Assembly (NCBI GenBank): GCA_034509495.1
Contig: CM067511.1
Span: forward strand, 26,649,700 to 26,713,699
Reading direction: 5' to 3'
Length of the DNA: 64,000 bases
Source: Acestrorhynchus altus
Lineage: Eukaryota; Chordata; Actinopteri; Characiformes; Acestrorhynchidae
Positions within the stretch are counted from its first letter, which is position 1. Every line of letters starts with the position of its first letter. The notes under the pieces are model-generated. The model was not told the origin of the DNA and ran no database searches. It was given only the letters and a program-made list of their open reading frames with translations. Both the position numbers and the translations under genes were made by a program. Shown here piece by piece: positions 33,801 to 47,700 of this stretch.

Positions 33801-35659
33801 GGGTCTACCAACAATGGGAAATCTTCAGGAAATTCATTTTGTAGAATTGTGGCTGAAAGACAAACTCAGCAGAGGCCTTTTGTGTGCCTCTCTGCTCCAT
33901 GTGTTCATGGTATACAGTTCCCAGTTATTTCAGAAACTGGTTGTAAAGAACCTGCTTTGAATTCTAGAAGCAGGACTGGAAGTAAAGTGACTTTCATTCA
34001 AAAGCCATGAAATAACCTGGCAGTCCCTGTTTCATGTTTCAGCCACAAAAATTTCCTGTTGTGGGGGATTTTTTACTGCTGGTACACCTGTATGAGCACT
34101 TAGATACACCTGCAAATTCACGTATTTTCTTCACACTATGGTCTTTGGCCAAAAGGAGTGATTGCTTTGGGGCATGCCAGTCATTGACCTCTGATTTGTG
34201 ACCCATTTTCCATGTATCAAATGAGACATTCACTGCACTCTACCACCTCGTCTGAATCTCTGATTCCCATCACACATCCTGCAGGTATTTATAGCTCAAG
34301 CATCCTCATGCAATACCATCTGCAGGAGCCTGACATTACTACCACCTTAAACACACAAGGTGCTATTTTTTGTCCACAGAGCTTCCATACATATACATAG
34401 TCCGATTATTTAACCGAGCATGACAGAATGTGGATGAGAGTGAAAGAAAGATTCTTTCTTGTGATTATTTTTAATGATTAAATTTGAAACACCCTTTAAA
34501 TTTTATTCTACTTTATTTTAAATACTTTTTATTTTTTTATATCAAAATCATACTGTGCAGTATCATATCAAAATAACTTGTGAATTATGTGAATTGGTAC
34601 AACCCTTATTACAGTATTTGTTTTGATTTAGTTCTAGAGTGAACTGCAACTAAATGCAGCATAGAATTGTCAGTGATCTGTTACCAGTGGGTTTCCTTCA
34701 CTGTGTTTTTATCTAGCAAAAGATATGAGGTCATCAGTTCCTCGTTTTTGCTTGACCTAAACAGATGTTTGGAGACGTTTCCAAAGTCAAACCTGGTCTC
34801 TGGTACTTATAGGAAATTCTTTCTCAATCACAGTGCCATTGTGTCCTAGTGTTGTAATGTCCTTATAAAAACACCATAAGGGGCGGAAGAGTTGGACTCT
34901 GGATTTATTTCAGTGGTAGCTTCTACTGCAGTTCCAGAGATGTTATTCCAAAGAGAAAAGAGAAAATGTATTTCTTTTCTGTAATATTCTATAATATTTT
35001 AGACTTATTTCAGACTGTATTTAAGGATAACATTTGTTTTAAAGCTTTTACATTTACATTTGTGTATGTAACTTCTTCAGACCAAAGTGTTCTTTGAGTG
35101 ATGCCATACAATTTCTATTCTTGTGAGATCTGTTAGTATGAGGAATCTTGAAATTGGTAAAGAATCTTTACATTTACTGAAGATTCTTTAAAATAAAAAG
35201 TGCTTTTTCTGTGGCATCACTCATTTTAAGAGAGAAAAATTCACATTGGGAATTTTAATACAATGCATATTTTTGTCCAGTGTTGTTCACAGTTTGAGTG
35301 ATGCTGGTGTGTCTTAAAGTCTGAACCTGATCATAACCCGGATCAGCTGCTCCACTCTTGGCTGACATCAATGTGTGAATGACACTTAGTTGTTAAATAC
35401 TTATAACATATGGATGCAAAGCCATCTGTCAGCTGACCACTGTACCCCCATCCCCTTTTTAACCAGTGCGGCCCGGGCTTGGCTGTGTGCTCACATACAC
35501 ATGGCATCCTCTGAAGTCTCTTGTGTGTCCTCAACACATGGGCTGGATGACGCACATGAGGCTTGTAGCACACGCTGCCTGCTGTCTGCAGCCTCACTGA
35601 CTGATCAAGCTCTGAGAGCTGCTGTTTCATTAGCACCAGAGACACACTGCAGCGCCTGG

Positions 35660-35731
<72 letters not shown>

Positions 35732-38700
35732 ATTTAACTATATGCCAGGCTTGTGTTAAATATACTTTAAAAGAAATTTCACAATTCTAGAAAACAACTG
35801 TTGAACATCATCACAACCCCCCCACCAATTCATGCACTCATGTTGCTAAAGTAACAACACTGACTTCCAGACCAAAAGAAAGTTTTGATGGTCCAGTCTT
35901 TGCCTCTTCAGCTGTTTCTTTGCCATCTCTACTTGTTTTGTTCCACACTCCCACATCCCTCCTTTTCCGCCTGTGTGTGAAAAGGAATGCTCCTTTTTAG
36001 AACATGTTTACATTGTTTTCTTAATTTATGACAATCAAATCCAGTGTTTGTTGGCAAGGTTAGACTAACAACTTAAGATATCAAACATGTCTTGGCTAAT
36101 CAGCTACATCTGGGGTGAGACGTAAATAATTTTAGGTCAGGTTTTTTTCCTGTGTTCTCTGTATCAACTGCAAGAATCAACCACACAAATCAGATATTTT
36201 CAGATTGTATGTATTAGAGCAGTCAGTACCAAACCAGTCTTCAGCAACTGTGAGACGTTGACATTTTTGCTGTGACAAAAATGTGGGAAAACTGGAGCTC
36301 CTTGAGGACAGTTTATGAGAAATTAGACGTTATAGGCAGATTTTGTTTTTGCTTAATTGTACCTGTAATATCTGGAACATGCCTCTGAAACTGCAAATCA
36401 AGCCTTTCTTGCTTGCATAAGTATTAATTCCCTTAGGTAAATACTTGTTACAGTTACCTTTGGCTGCAATTACAGTTGCAAATCTCTTGGGATATGTCTC
36501 TGAGCATTGCACACATGGAATCTAATGTTTTGCCAGTCTTCTTGGACACATTGCTAAAGTTAAGACAAGGACAATTGATGGAAAGCAATTTTCAAGTCTT
36601 GCCACAAATTTTGTCAGATGGACTTGAGGCCTATCCTTTGTCTAGGCTTTTCTTAAATACTCAGGTTCTTGGTTTGAACCACTCTAACATAGCTTTGTCC
36701 GTATGCTTAAGGTCACTGTCTTGTTGGAAGTTGAACTTCCACCCTAGTCTCAAGTTTCCTGCTGATTTGGTTTTCTTGGCTCCATCCAGCTTGTCCTCAA
36801 CCCTGCTGATGGACAGCGTCCTCATGACATAATACTACAACCCCCATGCTTCACTCTGGGGGTGTTGATTAGGTTCATCAGCTCATTATTAACTAAATGT
36901 TGGCTTTGGGGAGTGTCCAGCTTTGAGCATCATTTCAGATATCTAGCATGTGGTTTAAACATTTTGTAATCCTTCTTGTTCACAAAGTTTTGAAAATCTT
37001 AAATACACTCATCTGTCCACCTGGCCAAGGTTTATTGTCCTGGCAGATGTACCAAAATTTTGGAACAGATTAAGCATCATGTGTGTCAGTGACGCTTCAA
37101 CATTTTACAGGTGAACACAGCATTTAAGCACTAGCTTTGATAAATGCTCATTTAACTCTGAGAGTCTGTGCTTTGTATTGCGCAGTGTACCTTTTAAATC
37201 AATATGATGGGTCATGAAAGCTTTCAGATCAAGTGGATGTGTGACAGGAATGGACAATATGACTTGGCAGTGCTTTTCTGTTGTTTTTTTTTGTTTGTTT
37301 TTTTATTTGTTTTGTTTTTTTTACATTTATTCCTTCTCATATATATCTGTGCCTCATTGCCCCCATTTAATGTGAAAAAGTAACAGCTGATCTGTACCTG
37401 CAGACTACCTGGCCAGTCGTGGGCGGCTGAGTGAGGCCGATGCTCGCCGGAAGTTCTGGCAGATCCTTTCGGCCGTGGAGTACTGCCACGAGCGTGGCAT
37501 TGTCCATAGAGACCTGAAGGCTGAGAACCTGCTGCTGGATGCACACATGAACATTAAGATCGCAGGCAAGTCCACTCCAGTTTACACATGCTCTAGAAAC
37601 ACATTAGAAAGGGTATCTACACATGTTGTGTAAACATTACACAAACATTTTACAACCCAATAAAATTTGTATAATTTATCAATTTGTATAATTTATTTTA
37701 ATAATTCCAGGAGCTTTTTTTTTTAATTAAAAGGTACAACATGGTTAAAAACCTGATGCTCAATTGTACACATGCCAAAGGTCAGCATGTTTACTGTATT
37801 ATTCAATAACTACTGTGAATGATTCTGCTATTCATAACTACAATGAAAGTACTCTGTAACTATAATTATTTTGTTACTGCTATACATTATTCATATACAG
37901 TATCTCACAAAAGTTAGTACACCCCTCACATCTTTTCATGGAACAACACTAAAGAAATGAAACTTGGATATAATATAGTCAGTATACAGCTTTTATAGCA
38001 GTATAAATTTACTAAAAAAAAATCACACAGCCATTAATGTCCAAATAACTGGCAACGCAAGTGAGTACATGTCATAGTGAACATGTCCAAAATGGTACCA
38101 TAGTGACAAGCACTACCATAACCCTGTTGGGCATGGAATTCACCAGAGCTGCACAGGTTGCTACTGGAATCCTCTTCCACTTCTCCATGATAACGTCACA
38201 GAGCTGGTGGATGTTAGACACCTTTCTCTGCTCCACCTTCCTATTGAGGATGCCCCACAGGTGCTCAATTGGGTCTGGAGACGAACTTGGCCAGTCCATC
38301 ATCTTCACCTTCAGCTTCCTCAGCAAGGCAATGGGTATATTGGAGGTGTGTTTGAGTTGTTATCTTGTTGGAATTTGAAATTGATCTTTGTCTCGTCAGA
38401 CCACAGGACATGGTTCCAGTAATCCATGCTCTTGGACTGATTGTCTTTTTGTTTGTTATTTCCAGAATATAGTAAATAGATATACTGCTGTTCAAACTGT
38501 ACACTGAATACTCTAAGTTTCATCTCTGTACTGTTGTCCCATGAAAAGATAAAATATTTTATATTATGATATTATATTGTACTCACTTTTATGAGATGCT
38601 GTAGATAATCTACATTAATTACGATACATGATCATACTACATTATTCAGTAATTCCTTTCAAAACTTCACTAACTGCTGTGTTAGAATACTGCTATAAGT

Positions 38701-41700
38701 ATTATTTAGTAATTACCATAAGTAGTTATTCAGAAACTGCTAATGAATTATTCAGTAACTACTGTTTGTTGTACAGTAACTATTACATATATTTACTACT
38801 TTAAGTAATTTATTTAGTAATTTAATTTAGTTTGAATAATTATTCAGAAACTAATAATGAAATATTCAGAAACGGTTATGAAATCCAGTTGTAGTTATGT
38901 AGGTAATTAAAGCTCATACAGGCCACATACAGGGTTTAGTGGATTAAATTGCTTTAAAAAATTAATTATTATTATTATTTTTATTATTATTTGAAAATGG
39001 TTAATGCACAGCAATGAATGTTCCTTTCACTAAATAAGTGCTATTATTTGAGTGTTCATATCATTTTTCATATTGAAGTTGCTTTGTGCATTCTGCTATA
39101 AAGGTTTCAGCTCCAGCATGTGTTAAAACTCCAGAATTTGTCTTCTATCAGGCTCACCACGTTTCAAACCAGATAACATACACATGCATACCAACAGCAG
39201 TCAGCCTCTCAGCCACTCTGGGATCACATATTTACCCAGTGACGTCAAGTGGAAGTGAGGCCAGTAGCACTGAGGAATGAACTAATATGCACTGAGATCA
39301 AACACACACACACGCACGCATGCACGCACACACACACACACACACACACACAGAGAGAGCTGTAAAATTGGCTAAGCTTGGTGAATCATGAGAACTCCCA
39401 CAAAGATTTGTGGAAATGAATTATTACACACATGCTAGGGGCTGCACAGTAGACATTCTGTTACGGTTATGATTCTATTAACTTTTTATCTGAATTAAAG
39501 ATTTTAATTTGAATGCTTAAAGATAAAGCTGAGCAGTGTGTGAATACCTTTTATTTCCAGGCATGTCCTGATCCAGTTCTGTTCTGCCTAGACCACTTTC
39601 TAATGCCTTAATGCTGAGTATTTGTCATATTTTTATATATAAATACAGACGTAAAGTTGCTTTGATTTTATCAAAGAAATTATAATGTGGCATTCTGGAG
39701 TGATGTTTTTCTGCTTTTTTTTTTAAACTGACCAGTTCATAGTGTGTTTAATATCTAATAATAATAACAGTTTTACTGGCATCCATGATCATTCTGTTCC
39801 CCATTACTTTAAACTGTATTTAAAGAGTTTTCTGTGTTTTTAACTTCTGATGTCAGTTAGTTAGAGATGGTACTCATTCAACATGATCTCGGATAATGGC
39901 AGAATATGCTGGACCATAGATTGGTGGATAAAAAGTAAGCATCTATTTTAATCTTGTAACAAATCCAGCCTGAAGAACTGCCTACATCAGCACAACATCG
40001 TAATATCAGTACCCACAAAATAACAAAATGTGATTACAATACACAGTGCAGGTGTTTTGCTTATGCTTTTAATTTAAAGCGATGAATAGAATGAATGCAA
40101 TCAGACACGTGATTGTTTGTTCAATAAGTGTGGATTACTTTCTGGTCAACTCGCTACAAAAAGAAACAGTATAGTGTCCAACTTAGCTAGCTGAATATGG
40201 CTAGGCTGAATAACTCTGAATAAGAAGCAAGTTACAATAAAGCCAGTTTGAATTGTCACAGTTCATTTTAATTTCCCTGAGGGAACGCTCCCAATTGATC
40301 AATAAAGCTCTATCTATTTATCTAAAAGCTGTGATTGCTCTAATACTTATTTTCAGATAATAATCTGAAAATAATAATGTAGTTCACTATGTTGGATTAC
40401 TTAATTAGTGATGACAGCCTATATTGTAATTGATACTGCTTTACACACGTGTGTGCACACGCACGTCTTTGTGTTCAAAGCATACTTTTATCTCGATCCA
40501 CAGCTTATTGTTTTCCAAGTAAATGATTGCTGCAGTACGACAATAGAGGCTGAGTCAAACTGAAGTGATGGAGTAAGAGACCAGCCTGGTGTTCCATAGG
40601 TGCCAGTCTCCAGAGGCTGAAAGACGCATTGTAATGAATCAATCATGTCTGCTTTTACGTCACAGAAGTGTGTGAGAGAGCGCGGCAGAGACACTGAACC
40701 CTCATTACAAGGCACTCCTAGTTCCTGAAGCGTCTTGCACATACCGCGAGCTTCACTTTGCTTTATTATTGCTAATGCTTTTATTGCAGTCAGTACCTAA
40801 AATGACGTTCAGGATGAAAAGGTTTATGGAAGTTTATCAGCTTGTATACTCATAAACTAGTTTGAAACCAAACCAGCTTCATCAGATAGTCTTTGTCATT
40901 GTTTTTTAGGGGTATATGATAGATCAGTGGTTTGTATATTATGATAAATAGTAGAAGTATGATATTGGAAATACTGGCACTAATTATAGAGGGATTTTTA
41001 CTTATTGGTATCAGCAAGTGCATTTACATGCACATACTTGTCAAATATCAAATTTTTCGGTTTTCTCAGTCACACATGCACAGAAATGTAACCTGATAGA
41101 AAAGTTGCAAGAAAGGTTGCATTGTGTCCTTTTAGAAACCATCAAAAGCAAAGATCAATATTTGCCGGTGAAATGAGTTCATGTTTACAAAAAGCTGAGG
41201 CTGAAAGTTTGAAGTTTATGTCACATGCTTTTGTGAGATCATTGGCTGGCTGTAACGTAGAAATCCGATTATTCTCTGACTCATATAAACCTAGAGTTTT
41301 CCCATTATCTGATTAACCAAGTGCATGTAAACGGATTACCGACAATCTGATTTTCTGCAGTTATCGGATTATTATGTGCATGTAATACTCAGTCTTAGCC
41401 TAACAAGCTGTTAATTATCGGTTATCTAATGGGAACACAAATTCCACACTGATGCATTCTTTTAAACCAATTTCAAAGCCTTCCTTTCATTGATTCTTCA
41501 GTCCCGTACTGTACTGTGGTTAACCGCTTTCAGTAATGCTCCCATTCAACTGGGCACGTCAGTAATTTCTCCGACCTGGTCGACTTTGTATACCATGGCC
41601 TCTGTCATGGCCTCATTGGAAAGCGATAATATTCCCCTTGCTGACATTGCTGCCCTTTCTTTTCTTTCCCTCATGCTCACCTGTTACATAACAAGGGCAA

Positions 41701-44700
41701 GGCAATGAATTACAATGGAGATTCCATCATAATAGCATAATGTCAGCAGCATACCAGCAAGCAGTCACTGTTTGTTCACCCGCACAGCCCTCATGAGGTT
41801 TTTGGCCTCAGCTCAAATTGTCCCAGTCTGTTTTTCCTGCATCAGTCATTTAACATCAGGTTGGGGATTAATTTATGCAGATTTATATGTACACTTTGTA
41901 CTTTAAAATTAGATCATCAGCCAAAGATTTTGGTGTTTTTTTTTAAGTAATGACTGGAGCTATGAGGCCAATAAGGCTAGCAGGTAAAGGAAGATATTGC
42001 CCTAGAGCATGGGTGAGCAGTGGAGGCCAGAGTCCAGCACTGTTTGCTGGTTTTCATGCTCTAACAGACCTACTAAGCTTGGCAATTAACAGGTAAGTTT
42101 AATCAGGTGTGTTGGAGCAGGAAATTGGAAAACTGCAGCAATCCAGCCCTCCTAGACCAGAAGTGCCCACCCTTGCTGTAGAGGCTAGCATTATGCAAAA
42201 TTAGATACCTAAATCATAACACATCAACAGTGTTTATTTATTAAGTAATCTCAAATATCTATGTGGTTTCTGATTTGTTACAGGAGTGGGTCACATTCAT
42301 ACTTCATACTCTTACTACTACCACTATCATGACATCGTTATCTGATGATATCAGCGCAATCTATCAGTACTGATAGGCCATGTTTACTGCACATGTAACA
42401 GTGATAGTATCTTGAAGAGTGAGTCTGTACATTTATCTGTTGTTATAGTTTGTCAGACAGTGTGAGCCACCACATGAGTAGGATTAAGATCTCATTATTC
42501 GTTAATTACATTACGTCAAACATGTTTGAGTGAAGACTCAGAAATTGGGCAAAAGGTGAAAACAATTTCACTGAGCTATTGTGAACCACTAGTCACTTGT
42601 CTTGCTGCACTTGTCCCTCTTGTTTGTTGTGCTTCCTGTTTTTGCAGATCTGATTTGAAATGCATGTTTTTCTGCCATACCTTCTATTCCAGACTTTGGC
42701 TTTGGAAACTTCTTCCGCCCAGGGGAACCCCTGGCCACATGGTGTGGCAGCCCCCCATATGCTGCGCCAGAGGTGTTTGAGGGTCAGCAGTATGAAGGTC
42801 CACAGCTGGACATCTGGGTGAGGGAATTTCTCTGAATGCTTTGTATACAACATTGGCTACCTTTGAGAATTTTGAAATTGCTGTTCAAAAGTTTGTATTC
42901 ACTGCTTTTATAATATTAAATCAGTTTAGTTCCTAATAATCATTGATCATCCTGTGCAACTTGTGCTGGTTTTCAGTAATGGATATAAAATTTAAAATAT
43001 ATATATGTAATTATGAACTGAGTTGGCATTGTATGACACATGGTCAACAACAGTGTCTCTCAACCTTGGTCCTGGAGGCATCCCTGCCCTGCACACTGTT
43101 GTGAATTCCCCGCTTTAACACACCCCCTACAGCTCGTTATTGAGCTGGTCAGGTGTGTTGGAAGCACAAATACCTTTAAAAATGTTTCAATATCAATCAA
43201 TTAGACCTCACAGGTGATTGTAAAGAAAGCTGTAAGAGTCAAGAATAAAGTGAAGGGTTTTGTTTTCTTTGAGGTTAGGTCAGGGGTTAGGATTAGTGAG
43301 TTAGTGAGTTCAAGGATCAAATCATTTGGCAGAAAACTTAATATGACACTATGAAGAACATATTTTTGTGTCTTTCTGTATAATATTTACCAATTTCTTA
43401 TTTTTTTGATGTTGCACTTGACATTTACATTTTGGTGCCTCGGCATAAGTACACAAAATACACATTCAATATAGCAAATTATGTGAAATTTTACACTGTA
43501 GCACAACGAATAATAACCCACCTATGATTCATACCTGTTAAGACAATTAAAAAATCAAGCTCCAAGCTTCTAAATAAAGGGCTTGCTGTCTGCTGTATTG
43601 TGCCCTCTTGTCACACTGGGACAAGCACCATGGGTTGTGTCACTGACTAATGGTCATTTTGATTGATTTTGAACTCCAAGAGCACATGCTTGTTATTTCC
43701 TGTTTGTTGTTTTGAATGGTCCTCTGTGAGTAATGCTGCTGTGTGCTGTTATGTAGAGCATGGGGGTGGTCTTGTACGTGTTGGTGTGTGGAGCTCTACC
43801 ATTCGATGGTCCAAGCCTGCCTGTTCTGAGACAGAGGGTTCTGGAGGGCCGTTTCCGCATCCCCTACTTTATGACTGAGGGTGAGGTATCACCTTTTTAG
43901 CAAACAGAACCTTGTTTGGTTTGAAAAACCAAGATATAAATGATATTAAGATATAAATGCAAATCCATAGTTGTACCGTAAACAAATTAAAAGTTGTGTT
44001 GTTTTGAGCAAGCTTTTGTTCCCTCAAAACAACAAAGGTCATCAAAGGATCTTATTGGTCAGTGTTGTAATTCAAAGATGGTGTCTCTACTTTCAAAAGC
44101 AGCTCTCATTTCAAAGTCCTGGCAGTGTGGAATCTAATCAAAGATCCCTGGCCTGGACTTGCCTTCCTCAGTTTACAGATATGATTTTTCGGCGTGTTTT
44201 TGGGTGAATCACACATCATGTGCTTAACTCATTAACTCAGTGTGAGATATATCATTTTAATGAAATTCTGCATCCTTTTTCTGCAAATAAACCTGTTTTA
44301 TATGTTAACTGAATATTTGTTACGCTTCTGGCTAGTTGATGCAGATGTTCCTTAAAAGGTTTTGCACTGAATTTTGTGGTAAAGATACAGAAAATACAGT
44401 CCAGCTTACCTGAGAGGGAAAAAAAACATTCCAGTCCATGTATTGAACATTTATTCCTTTGAAACCTGTCCACCAGTGCAAATCTTCAGTTCTACTACCT
44501 CAACTGTTTGCTGTTCTCTCCTCAGACTGCGAGCACTTGATCCGGAGGATGCTGGTGCTGGATCCTGCCAAGCGCTTGTTGCTGAGTCAGATCCGTGAGC
44601 ACCGCTGGATGGTGCAGGAGGTGCCATCGCAGAGGCCTGTGCTGTACCGGCAGGGCATGGTCACAGACAGCAAGGCAGGTGTGGGGGAGCACAGTGAGCA

Positions 44701-47700
44701 GGTGCTTCGTCTCATGCACAGCCTCGGCATCGACCAGCACAAGACGATAGAGGTGAGGGAGGCTTTTAGCAGGTTCAGGAGTGGCTGCTTTTGACATACA
44801 GGGGTTGGACAATGAAACTGAAACACCTGGTTTAGACCACAATAATTTATTAGTATTGTGTACTAGGGCCTCCTTTTGTGGCCAATACAGCATCAATTCG
44901 TCTTGGGAATGACATTTTTGGATATGTTGGATACGTTCCGCACCTGAACATCCCTTTCAGACAGCTTCCTATTGCATCCACAGTTAATCCTGTTGGATGT
45001 GGTTTGTCCTTCTTGGTGTTATGCTGACATTACCCTGGATACCGTGACTCTTGATACATCACAAAGACTTGCTGTCTTGGTCACAGATGCGCCAGCAAGA
45101 CGTGCACCAACAATTTGTCCTCTCTTGAACCCTGGTCACCCATAATGTTGTGTGCATTGCAATATTTTGAGCACTGTGCTCTTACCTGCTAATTGAACCT
45201 TCACACTCTGCTCTTACTGGTGCAATGTGCAATTAATGAAGATTGGCCACCAGGCTGCTCCAATTTAGCCATGAAACCTCCCACACTAAAATGATAGGTG
45301 TTTCAGTTTCATTGTCCAACCCCTGTATATGTGCATGACCGCGGTTTTTAGCTGGTCAGAATAGAGAGGAGAAAATAACAAGAGCAAACCAAAAAATATT
45401 CATTAACTGAAAACTGGGAAATCTGATCCTTTCTGCTCTAACATGTATATAGATCATTTCAAATACACAGAGAACTATAACTAAAAGCTGCCCAACCATA
45501 TTGAAATTGAATTGAAAGTACCCATAGATTATTTATCATACTGAAACCTTGCTAATAATAATATGAATAAATTGAATGTAATAGATAAACTTAAATAAAA
45601 GCTAAACAGGCTATTATTTTATGTTACTTTATTTTTTTAATTTCCAGCTCACAAACAGACCAGAGAGGAAATATTCACAGAATTTTGCAAAAAGTGTAAC
45701 ATATTCTGTTTCTGGTTTCAAACTGAGAGAAGGAAGCATCTGACACTCTTTACAAGCATTATACAAAATGCACTTTTACATCAAAATTACATTTCGTATA
45801 TATCCTGGGTATAGAAGCCCTAATTTCATAATTCATGTTGTGTACTATATGGAGAATAGAGGAAAACTGTTTTTAAAAAATATATTTTAAGTAGATTAAA
45901 AACAAGACAAGTGTAAAGTGTAAGTGTGTGTAAAGTGTCATTTTAAACTAAGTTATTAATTACCATATATTGCCTAATTTGTATGGTTGTAAAAAATCGG
46001 TATCACCTGATGCAGATTTAAAGAACTCTCTTGATTGTGTGTTTTCTGTTGCTGTATGACCCGAATGATCTAACTATATAAAACGATGTACCTCGCACAC
46101 ACTAATGGAATGTTGAAGGTGAAAACAGTATCAGGGATGGTGCAGCCTGGATTTTGTCTGCCGTGTTGTGTGTTTTCATACATAGCAGTACATGCAGCAG
46201 TGCCTGAAACCACAAAAGCATCCAAATCTCTACAAGAATGTGCTTCAGTCTTTCATCCCCTCTTCTCTTCATGCAGTCTCTCCAGAACAAAAGCTACAAC
46301 CATTTTGCTGCTATCTACTATCTGCTGGTGGAGCGACTAAAGGCGCACCGAAGCAGCTTCCCTGTAGAGCAGCGTCTAAACGCCACCCAACGTCGTCCCA
46401 GCACTGTCGCCGAGCAGACCGTCGTCAAGGTAACGCTTTCCTGCCTAGATGCCCTAGCCATGTTCCAGTGGTTCCATTATAAGAGTGCAAATAATAGCCA
46501 TGCAAAGGGCAAATGTCTGATACAGTAGCAAAACACCTGAATGCAGCATATGGGGGGAGGAACTCTAATGCTAACATGGTATCGCCTGTGCTTGTGTGTT
46601 TCATTAATGGATAATTAATTACATTAAAAAATTAATTCATCACACACATGCCCAAGATCCAAGCTGTTCTGTAATCTTGTTTATGTGGACACTGTATAAT
46701 GCACGACCTCCTGTAATAATTGACGGAAAAGTACACTGTATGGACAGTAATTTTGGGACACCTGCTCATTATTTGTTTCTTCTGAAATCAAGAGTATTTA
46801 AAAGAGTTTAGCCTGCTTTTGTTGGAGTAATTGTCTATACTGTCCAGGGAATGCTTTTATCTAGATTTTGGAGCATTGCTGTGAGGCTTTGATTGCATTC
46901 AATGACAACAGCCTTGGTAGTTGTAGTTAAGCATAGGTTGGTATCGTGTAACACTATCACCTTCCCAGTGACAAGCTACGGTTCAGTTCCCTAATCCACT
47001 AATGGGAGTTTTTGGGCATATTGTTTCCTTGGGGGTCAAAAATGAGCCTCCACTGTGTTTTACAGCAGAGAAACCCATCTAAATGAACTACACATTGAGT
47101 GGAGTGACCCCAAAATTAGAGAAAGTAAAGCATTACTTTTGTTTATATTTTAATAAAAGGTTTTAATGTTAGTATTGGAAAAGAAGTGATATCATCCCAT
47201 GTTTACTAACATCATACTAAAAGCTTACATTCTGCATTTTAGCCCTCTACCTATGTTTGTTACAGCAGACCACAAACCTTTGTTTCATGGTTACAGTGTA
47301 TGTAAAATCAATTTTAGAGACATTGTTTTTGGTGAAATGCAGCATCTACGTAGATGAAGCACTTCTTCCATAGGTTGACAGTTTCCTAAATCTGATATGA
47401 CAATTGAACCCTCTTCTTTTCCCCTCCCCCTCATCGGCCTCTGTTCAGGCTCAGGTTGTTCTTACTTCTCAGGCTGCACGGCACCTGCGCTCCCCTGTCC
47501 TGTTGCAGACCTCCACTGAGACCTTCAATTTCCCTCAGTGTCCTGCTTCCCCAGACCAGGTCCTTATGGAGGAGGAGGTGGCCACTCCAAAGGTCAGTGA
47601 AAATGTTCCTAAACAGTGGTCTCACAGAAATACGCGACCACTGATGCCATGCAGACAGAAATTGTTGCCATGGTGATTGCGTTACTGGAATTTTCAATGG

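Larger units (their letters stand above)
31709..37403. other. SIK2 intron 3 (5.7 kb)
   Basis: Holds two non-repetitive segments that stand out (about 32120-32370 and 35460-35655), a foldback element (33700-34272), a GTCT/CT microsatellite and a reverse Tc1-like relic (36440-37150). No coding exon seen between exons 3 and 4. Confidence 0.5.

Noticed and set aside
41490..41708. 72-aa frame in SIK2 intron 4 as an extra exon or gene
   Set aside because: No known domain, no splice sites in suitable phase, and exons 4 and 5 join cleanly without it.
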